A stretch of DNA of 25,396 nucleotides from a virus, in IMG/VR virus record IMGVR_UViG_3300044612_002010, positions 1-25,396 of that record; one strand, written 5' to 3'. Both the position numbers and the translations under genes were made by a program. This document shows, in pieces, positions 20,157 through 25,396 of the stretch (position 1 is its first letter; each line of letters opens with the position of its first letter). Below the pieces are notes generated by a model that made no database searches, was not told the DNA's origin, and saw only the letters and a program-made list of their open reading frames with translations.

Positions 20157-21547
20157 CAGCGTGGCGGAATACGGACAGAGGGAGCGTCGGGAACTTCACC
20201 GGGGCCCTGCCCGGTGATCTGCATGAGCAGGGCATTGGCGCGGGCGAAGGCCGCGTTGGCTCCCTGCTCGTCGCCCGATGCCATCTTCGCCTTGCCCTCC
20301 TGCATAAGGGCGGTGACAGCGCGCATGGCGGTGGAGTCGGCCCCACTCTGTGCGCGCAGATGGGCGCTGAAGGTACCCGTCTCAAGGGCCAGACGCAGTT
20401 CAAGGCCCACAAGCCGGGTGCGCTCCTCCTGCGAAAGCCTGCCAGACTGCGACTTGGCCTGCAGCGCAGCGAGATCGTTGAGGAGACCGGAGTCCTCCAG
20501 CCTTCGGATGACGGCTGCGGGCTGGCGCGCAAGATTGGCATCAAGCTGCGAGCGCTGGAGATCGACAGAAGCGCTCTGCACAAGGACCCCGGCCATGGCC
20601 ACTTTCTGGGACTGTGCCTGCAGCGATTCGGTGGAGGCGTTATGTCGCTGCATCTCGCGCAGCTTGTCCACTTCAAGGGAGTAGGTCTTGCCCGCCTTGT
20701 CCCGCTCGAAGGCGGCATTCTCGATCTCGCGCTTGACGCCAGCCATGCGCATCTTGTCTTCGCGCGCGGCCTTGGCCTCCTCGGTCTCGCTGAGACGCTG
20801 CTTCTCACGCTCCCCGCGATACTCCTTGACGCCCTCCCCGATGGGGCCGGCAATCTGGGACAGCGCATTCTGCCCAAGCTTGGGCTGCGCCGCGAGGATC
20901 TTGAGGCCTGTCTCAAGGAGAGCCATGCCCTGGTCAGCCTTGTAGGTGGGCTGCGCCTTGCGCTCCTCGGGAAGCTCCGCCATGGCGCGCTTCTTGTACT
21001 CCTCGGGATTCTCGTAGGGCTCCTTGGCAATCCGAACGCCCGGGGCACCACCCCCACCGGGAGACGGAGTACCCAGGTACTGCCGCATGATGTCCATCAT
21101 GCCCGGAGGTGCCGGGGGCCTCTGCTCTTCAGCCCTTTGCTGCACAGGGGGCTCGGGGATGGTGGTCTGCACAGGAACGGGGCTAGTGCGCGGAGGAAAC
21201 GTAGCCCTAACAGCCGCAGAGGTCAGGTCTTCCGGGGTCTGGGTGTATTCGATAGGGCGCCCAGAGGCTAACATCCTGCGAGCATCTTCTGCGCGAGCCT
21301 CTTGCTGCCGACGCCCGTACTCCTCCGCTGCAACCTGAGGAGCATAGGATTCCCGACCGGGGGCAACACCTCCCGGATCTCCGCGTCCGGGGATAGGGAT
21401 AGTTCCCGCCGCCCGGCGACGCTGGCTCGTAAGCTCTGCAATTCGAGTCTGGATCTGCGCCCGTTCCGTGCGGCTAAGATCACTAAACTGCGGAGTCCCA
21501 ACAAAACGCTCAAGGTCTTCCAAGGAAAAATCGCGGATGTCAGCCAT
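20156..21547 (-). CDS. coiled-coil internal virion-type protein
   Basis: This 463-residue protein starts at ATG 21547 with GAGGT 5 bases upstream. The N-terminus is helical, residues about 110-165 are Pro-rich and disordered, and residues about 230-345 form a long charged helix or coiled coil (GEREKQRLSETEEAKAARED is one part). The C-terminal third is Ala-rich helical (NAAFARANALLMQITGQG). No enzymatic motif is visible. Its place between a transglycosylase and a giant multidomain protein, and its composition, suit an internal or ejected virion protein. The end overlaps the giant's start by one base. Confidence 0.6.
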   Translation of the reverse strand: MADIRDFSLEDLERFVGTPQFSDLSRTERAQIQTRIAELTSQRRRAAGTIPIPGRGDPGGVAPGRESYAPQVAAEEYGRRQQEARAEDARRMLASGRPIEYTQTPEDLTSAAVRATFPPRTSPVPVQTTIPEPPVQQRAEEQRPPAPPGMMDIMRQYLGTPSPGGGGAPGVRIAKEPYENPEEYKKRAMAELPEERKAQPTYKADQGMALLETGLKILAAQPKLGQNALSQIAGPIGEGVKEYRGEREKQRLSETEEAKAAREDKMRMAGVKREIENAAFERDKAGKTYSLEVDKLREMQRHNASTESLQAQSQKVAMAGVLVQSASVDLQRSQLDANLARQPAAVIRRLEDSGLLNDLAALQAKSQSGRLSQEERTRLVGLELRLALETGTFSAHLRAQSGADSTAMRAVTALMQEGKAKMASGDEQGANAAFARANALLMQITGQGPGEVPDAPSVRIPPR

Positions 21548-21554
21548 GGCAACC

Positions 21555-22067
21555 TCAGGGGAGGTCTTGAGTGGAAAGGGATTTGATGTACTGGTCGGCG
21601 CTACGGGGCATTAGGTCTCCCCAAGTCTCCATCTCCTGCTGTCCCAAGAGCCCGGCCTTGTCGAACTCGGGGTTGCGGACATGCACATCGAAGATGTAGC
21701 GCTGCACGGACTTGGGAAGCTTGGACTCCCAATCGTCACCGTACTTGCGTATGTGGGACCTGAGGTTGGTTTCCCCCCAGTTGTAGGCAGCGATGGCCTT
21801 CTTCTCGTCCCCAAACTTGTCGTAGAGCTTGACGAGGTAGTCGAGGCCGCCCTTGATGTTCTGGTAGGGATCTAGGGGATCGACCCCAAACGCCTTGGGA
21901 TACCGCAAGTCAAGCTGCATGGGACCCACGTTGTGGCCCCGGCGAGCCCCGGCCTTGTCCTTCTCGTTCCCGGTTTCCTTGAAGTATACCCCGTAGAACG
22001 CCGGGGAGTACTTCCCCGACTCGAACAACTTCTCGAAATAGGAATCAAGCTGTTCGTTGGTGGGCAT
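21555..22067 (-). CDS. virion-associated lytic transglycosylase (SLT-like)
   Basis: This encodes 170 residues from ATG 22067, one base after the upstream stop; the longer frame to 22214 is antisense-type composition. SLT motifs are present: YFKETGN with probable catalytic Glu E31, NVGPMQLD (GxMQ, 48-51), PYQNIKGGLDYL, and AYNWGE (94-99). This cleaves peptidoglycan by lytic transglycosylation. Placed among internal virion genes and away from the holin-lysin pair, it most likely makes a local hole during DNA entry, not final lysis. No signal peptide is present. Confidence 0.82.
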   Translation of the reverse strand: MPTNEQLDSYFEKLFESGKYSPAFYGVYFKETGNEKDKAGARRGHNVGPMQLDLRYPKAFGVDPLDPYQNIKGGLDYLVKLYDKFGDEKKAIAAYNWGETNLRSHIRKYGDDWESKLPKSVQRYIFDVHVRNPEFDKAGLLGQQEMETWGDLMPRSADQYIKSLSTQDLP

Positions 22068-22068
22068 G

Positions 22069-23031
22069 TTATCCCAAGATTCCCTTGACGAAGTTCCATG
22101 CCCCGCTGACGGCATTGCCAAGAGGATTGCTGTAGCTAGAACCCGCAGGAGTGTTGGACCCGAAGAGGTTGTAGATGCCAGCACCCGCAAGACCCAAGCC
22201 CGCAGCCGTGGCAAGAGGGCTTGATTGCGGGGTGATGGTCTGGCCCACCTGCGTGGTAGTACCCTGTGGAGCTACACCCCGGAAGATGCCACCGAGGCGT
22301 TCGATCTGCCCGAGGTCGAAGCCCTGCCCCCGCAGGTACTCCTGGTACGCAAGGTCCCGCTGCTGCTGCTCCAACTGGCGCGGCAAGGCCTGGCTCTTGA
22401 GGATGGCATCAAGGCCGCCCAGACCCAACTGCTGGGCCTGCTGGCCCATGGCCGCGTAGAGGGGGGAAGCCGCCAACTCGCGCTGGGCCTCCTGCTGACG
22501 CAGCCCAGTGCCCGCCGTGAAGGCTCGCTCCAACCCCGCCTGCTGGATATCCGTGAGGCGCTGGCCCAAGTTGCGCTCCGCCTCTGCCTCCTGCACCCCG
22601 TAGCGCGCCCCACCAAAGGCACCCTGCCTGCTGGCTTGGTAGCCCATCTGAGGGAGCATCTTCCCGTAGTCGCGCACCGCCTCACGCTTGGCGATGTCGG
22701 TGACGTACTGCGTGTAGGGGTTCATGTACTGGGAGTAGTCGGTATCCGCTACCCCGCGCGTGGCCGCCCCAAGGGAACCAAAGCCGGCGGCAAGCCCCGG
22801 CATATAGGATCCAGCGGCAGCCGGAATATCCCCAATAGCCTGCTGCTCCGTGGTGCTGAGAGGGGCAACGCGCTGGGCGGGGTCGTAGTATTCGTATTCT
22901 GGCGCGGCCTCGACTGCCCCTTCCAGGAGCTTGCGCTGGATATTGGCCGCCCAATCGGGAAGCTGCGCCGACGTGATGGTCGTCGTTGGGGTAGATAGGG
23001 TCGAACCCTGAAACAAGTCCTTGAACGCCAT
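22069..23031 (-). CDS. internal virion / ejection-type structural protein
   Basis: This encodes 320 residues from ATG 23031, with AGGA upstream in a 37-base gap. The protein has a Gln/Ala/Arg-rich helical middle. YMNPYTQYVTDIAKREAVRD followed by GYQASRQGAFGGARYGVQEA, then AERNLGQRLTDIQQAGLERA, is a pattern found in virion or injection proteins of many podovirus-like phages. The C-terminal 60 residues are Gly/Ala/Ser-rich with a short hydrophobic stretch (ATAAGLGLAGAGIYNLFG). No enzymatic motif is seen. The likely role is in the tail or internal core. Confidence 0.65.
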   Translation of the reverse strand: MAFKDLFQGSTLSTPTTTITSAQLPDWAANIQRKLLEGAVEAAPEYEYYDPAQRVAPLSTTEQQAIGDIPAAAGSYMPGLAAGFGSLGAATRGVADTDYSQYMNPYTQYVTDIAKREAVRDYGKMLPQMGYQASRQGAFGGARYGVQEAEAERNLGQRLTDIQQAGLERAFTAGTGLRQQEAQRELAASPLYAAMGQQAQQLGLGGLDAILKSQALPRQLEQQQRDLAYQEYLRGQGFDLGQIERLGGIFRGVAPQGTTTQVGQTITPQSSPLATAAGLGLAGAGIYNLFGSNTPAGSSYSNPLGNAVSGAWNFVKGILG

Positions 23032-23068
23032 GGCAGCTATCCTATCCCGGGTTACCCACTATACCACA
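23032..23068 (-). promoter_or_regulatory. longest gap in the minus-strand block, possible internal promoter
   Basis: This 37-base gap is more AT-rich than its surroundings. On the minus strand it contains TGGTATAGTGGGTAACCC, with a TATAGT element about 30 bases before the next ATG, plus a short GGGT/ACCC inverted pair. A weak or phage-specific promoter is possible, but no good -35 box is seen. Nearly all other junctions in this block overlap, which makes the gap stand out. Confidence 0.3.
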
Positions 23069-24019
23069 TTACACCTTGGACATCAAGGCCGTGAGGCTGA
23101 AGTTCTTGGGGGGTTGCTTCTCGTGCCCATAAGCCTTCTTGCGGATTTCCTTGCGCAACATATCCAGCTTGCGGGCACCCGCCGTGTTGTTGCCATCCCC
23201 AAGGGCCGCTACGGTGGCGGCATCGAAGACGAACTCCCCGGAGGACAACCTCGCCGGCCCCTTCCCATCGATGATGGCAGGCACGTCGTCATCCATTCCC
23301 CCGCTGCGGCCGGGGACGTAGCCCCCGCGCGCCAAACGGTCTCCCGGTCCCGGGTCTGAACTGCTCGTATCTGGAGTGGGATCTGACCCCGGGGTTCCCG
23401 GGCCGCCTTGACCCGGCTGCACATTCAGGTCATAGCCGGGGATGGTGCCCTGCCCCGTGAGGGAAGCTGTGCGCGACATGTAGTCGTCGGGAGACATGCG
23501 ACTTACGACGGCTTCGTTGAAGCCACGTTGGGGAGTGGTTATCCCCAAGAGATCCGCCAAGAAACTCGGCATTGCCGAAGCAAACGCCGCTCCGGGAACG
23601 TCGACTGCGGGACCAACCCCCAGCGCCGTAAGGTCTGTGTTGGCTCGCTGTGCCCCCGCGATTCCACCCAAGGCACCTGTTACCGCACCGCCAAAGGGAA
23701 CTCCCGACAACGCTCCGGCAGCCCGTCCAAAGGCACCCGGAGTGTTGTAGCCGGTTCCAAAGTCAAAGCCTGCCCCCTTGGAGTCAACCATATTGCCCGG
23801 TTCAGCATCGCCGCTTAGAGACGACAAGGGAGACTCCAAGCCGCGCACGACGGAGGCAATGCCGGGGGAAGGATCTTGGGGAGACAGGGTTCCGTAGATT
23901 CCCTTGTAACTTCCACTTGAACCGGAGTAGCGGGGAAGTTCAGGACTCTGCCTGGGCTCGTAGGTGTACTGGAAGGGAGGGCGCTCTCCGAAGAGAGCAT
24001 AGCCTTGAAACGGATTCAT
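23069..24019 (-). CDS. virion structural protein with conserved C-terminal module
   Basis: This encodes 316 residues from ATG 24019, overlapping the upstream gene by 4 bases. The first two thirds are Gly/Pro/Ser/Ala-rich and mostly disordered. The C-terminal 90 residues carry a pattern widely seen at the ends of phage structural proteins: RGGYVPGRSGGMDDDVPAII, then ARLSSGEFVFDAATVAALGD, then AGARKLDMLRKEIRKKAYG. This module probably directs assembly or packaging of the protein in the particle. The exact position in the virion is unknown. Confidence 0.65.
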   Translation of the reverse strand: MNPFQGYALFGERPPFQYTYEPRQSPELPRYSGSSGSYKGIYGTLSPQDPSPGIASVVRGLESPLSSLSGDAEPGNMVDSKGAGFDFGTGYNTPGAFGRAAGALSGVPFGGAVTGALGGIAGAQRANTDLTALGVGPAVDVPGAAFASAMPSFLADLLGITTPQRGFNEAVVSRMSPDDYMSRTASLTGQGTIPGYDLNVQPGQGGPGTPGSDPTPDTSSSDPGPGDRLARGGYVPGRSGGMDDDVPAIIDGKGPARLSSGEFVFDAATVAALGDGNNTAGARKLDMLRKEIRKKAYGHEKQPPKNFSLTALMSKV

Positions 24020-24279
24020 GTCTTGTCTACCTTCACCAAGCCCTTGGATTGCAGGTCGTTGAGGAGCTTCACCACCGTCTGGGCCACCGCCGTGACGGTG
24101 ATGTTGCCGAGGTCGATGGTGGCGCTGGTGGGTACTGTACCGGAAACCGCGTAGCCTGTCACGCCGGGGCCCGTAACCACCTGCCCGTGGTAGAGGTTGA
24201 GGACGCGCACCAACTCACCCCACGCACTCTGGGCGTCGGGGGGAAGTGAGAGAGGGGGAAGGGGCAGGAGGGGCTTCAT
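24016..24279 (-). CDS. small hypothetical structural-region protein
   Basis: This encodes 87 residues from ATG 24279, in an ATGA overlap with the upstream gene. The N-terminus is Pro/Leu-rich (LLPLPPLSLPPDAQ), the middle has beta strands (SATIDLGNITVTAVAQTVVK) and the C-terminus is a helix (LLNDLQSKGLVKVDKT). It resembles small accessory proteins between tail genes in other phages. No function can be named. Confidence 0.6.
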   Translation of the reverse strand: MKPLLPLPPLSLPPDAQSAWGELVRVLNLYHGQVVTGPGVTGYAVSGTVPTSATIDLGNITVTAVAQTVVKLLNDLQSKGLVKVDKT

Positions 24280-25396
24280 CGCTCACCGTCGGGGGCCACC
24301 CGAAAACGCATGGCACCCAAGCGCCACGAGGTGTTGACACCATCCCCGTCGATGCGATAATATGCGTGGCGCCCCCGTATACGCAGGTCGATCTTCTGCG
24401 TCTGCGCCGATACGGTGAAGGGCCCCTTCGTGACTTCCTGCGCCGTCGGAGTGTTGGGGTACTTGAGGGTGTGCAGCGTAATTTCGACGTTGCCCGGCAT
24501 CTCATCCCCATTCCTATCGGAGAAGTCGGGGATGATCCTATCCATGTACATCAACTCTTGGCCCGCGTCCAGATCGAAGAGATTGCTCTCGATGTAGGAT
24601 GGGAGGGCCGCTCCGTCGGCGTCGTTGCCATACTCATGATAGTAGAGCTTGGTGGCACTGCCGGCATACTCGGCGGCAATGGGGTAGGTGGCGATGCCCT
24701 GGTCGATCCACGCCGTGCGCACCATGGTGCCGATTGACCACAGATCCTGCATGTAGTCATAGATGACGTAGGAGTCCACTTCGCCCGAAGTGGTGGGGTA
24801 GAACCAGATGACCTCGTTGTAGGAGGTGTTGGAGCCGCACACGATCTTGTCTAGCTGGGTGCGATCCAGGGCCTCGAAGACGTAGCGCAGCACGTCGCAC
24901 TTCAGGGGTCGCGCCGCCGCACCATCATACATCATGAAGCGCTCGTCGGCCATCCAGTAGGTGCGGCCCCCCACCTCCGTCATGGCATTCTGGCCCAGCG
25001 CCCCGCAGTTGGTGCCGATGAGTTGGAACCCGAAGGTATACGGGGGACCAACCTGCTGCATGCTGTAGAGGTTCTCGTCGGTCCAGATGAGGATTTGGCC
25101 CCGGGTGCGCCTTGCTGCCACGATCTCGGAGGCCCCCGAGAGGACCTTGTCGCCCGCCGTGTTGGTTGCCGAGGCCGTCCAATCGTTGATGTCCTCCTGC
25201 GAACACCACCGGATGTAGAGGGGGTTCACTACCGAGGTCAGGGCGTCGGGGCACCCGAAGGAGATGAGGTGCCTATCTTCGGGGCTCACCAGGATCTGCG
25301 TATTTTGGGAGGGGGTGGCGGTAACCTGGTAGGCTCGCTTGGCGGTACCCTGCGAGGAATCCCAATAGTAGATGCCGTTGTTGCGGGGGGATGCCA
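24276..25396 (-). CDS. beta-rich phage structural protein, tail/neck region (5' end beyond window)
   Basis: The frame is open from 24276 to the window edge (at least 373 residues). A GTG at 25289 is not the true start, because upstream in-frame codons continue as sensible protein (NNGIYYWDSSQG, then RAYQVTAT). The body is beta-rich and recalls podovirus structural proteins near the tail: CSQEDINDWTASATNTAGD, GASEIVAARRTRGQILIWTD, PPYTFGFQLIGTNCGALGQN, YWMADERFMMYDG, SYNEVIWFYPTTSGEVDSYV. Repeated strand-turn units ending in W or Y suggest a beta-propeller-like or repeat-beta fold. It probably sits in the tail tube or neck. The family name is uncertain. Confidence 0.7.
   Translation of the reverse strand, partial: ASPRNNGIYYWDSSQGTAKRAYQVTATPSQNTQILVSPEDRHLISFGCPDALTSVVNPLYIRWCSQEDINDWTASATNTAGDKVLSGASEIVAARRTRGQILIWTDENLYSMQQVGPPYTFGFQLIGTNCGALGQNAMTEVGGRTYWMADERFMMYDGAAARPLKCDVLRYVFEALDRTQLDKIVCGSNTSYNEVIWFYPTTSGEVDSYVIYDYMQDLWSIGTMVRTAWIDQGIATYPIAAEYAGSATKLYYHEYGNDADGAALPSYIESNLFDLDAGQELMYMDRIIPDFSDRNGDEMPGNVEITLHTLKYPNTPTAQEVTKGPFTVSAQTQKIDLRIRGRHAYYRIDGDGVNTSWRLGAMRFRVAPDGER

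Noticed and set aside
22997-23009. Palindrome AGGGTCGAACCCT, resembling a tRNA T-arm and possible attachment site
   Set aside because: The stem is only 5 bp with a 3-base centre, it lies inside the coding start of a virion gene, no cloverleaf surrounds it, and no integrase is present.
23050-23070. CACTATA on the plus strand, like the core of a T7-type promoter
   Set aside because: The orientation is opposite to all nearby genes, the rest of the consensus is missing, and no phage RNA polymerase gene is seen in the window.

Overview
The window is part of a tailed dsDNA bacteriophage genome, probably podovirus-like and GC-rich. The evidence is a phage replication block (RecA/Sak4-like ATPase, family A DNA polymerase, PD-(D/E)XK nuclease), a holin/endolysin cassette, and a run of virion genes with very large internal or ejected proteins. 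No integrase, terminase, portal, capsid, tRNA or CRISPR is visible. The host cannot be fixed from sequence alone. The 3TM gene-transfer-agent-type holin, the GH108 lysin and the GC content suggest a proteobacterium, perhaps an alphaproteobacterium, but this is inference.

Layout. Positions 1-5603 are plus-strand early/replication genes: two small proteins, a Sak4-like ATPase, a likely ssDNA-binding partner, a uracil-DNA-glycosylase-like plus exonuclease gene, two small genes, the polymerase gene, then four accessory genes including a nuclease. Positions 5500-25396 are all on the minus strand, so the two blocks converge and overlap tail to tail at 5500-5603. Read in the minus direction from the right edge, the order is: a beta-rich structural/tail protein cut by the window end, a small protein, two internal-virion-type proteins, an SLT transglycosylase, a coiled-coil virion protein, a 1696-aa multidomain giant, a 966-aa PLxRFG-like protein, two glycan-modification genes (one a glycosyltransferase/methyltransferase/DUF115 fusion), a metallophosphatase, three small basic proteins, holin, GH108 endolysin, a small secreted protein and five short hypothetical genes.

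Genes are packed with almost no gaps. Many neighbours overlap by 4 to 14 bases (ATGA, GTGA, TGATG), and GTG starts are common, so translation is probably coupled along both blocks. There is no stretch over 300 bases without a gene; the longest gaps are about 70 bases (1523-1592) and about 37 bases (23032-23068).

The most striking element is the giant at 15066-20156. It appears to carry a sigma-70 region 1.1-like domain between two FtsK-gamma-like winged helices, followed by a GHKL (Hsp90/MutL-type) ATPase and an HExxH zinc-peptidase motif, with hydrophobic stretches near its N-terminus. With the next gene it resembles a phage 'polyvalent protein' split in two, presumably carried in the virion and delivered into the host, where it could act on transcription, chromosome-linked DNA motor sites and host proteins. 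The second notable feature is a family A DNA polymerase whose exonuclease domain is interrupted by two other genes.
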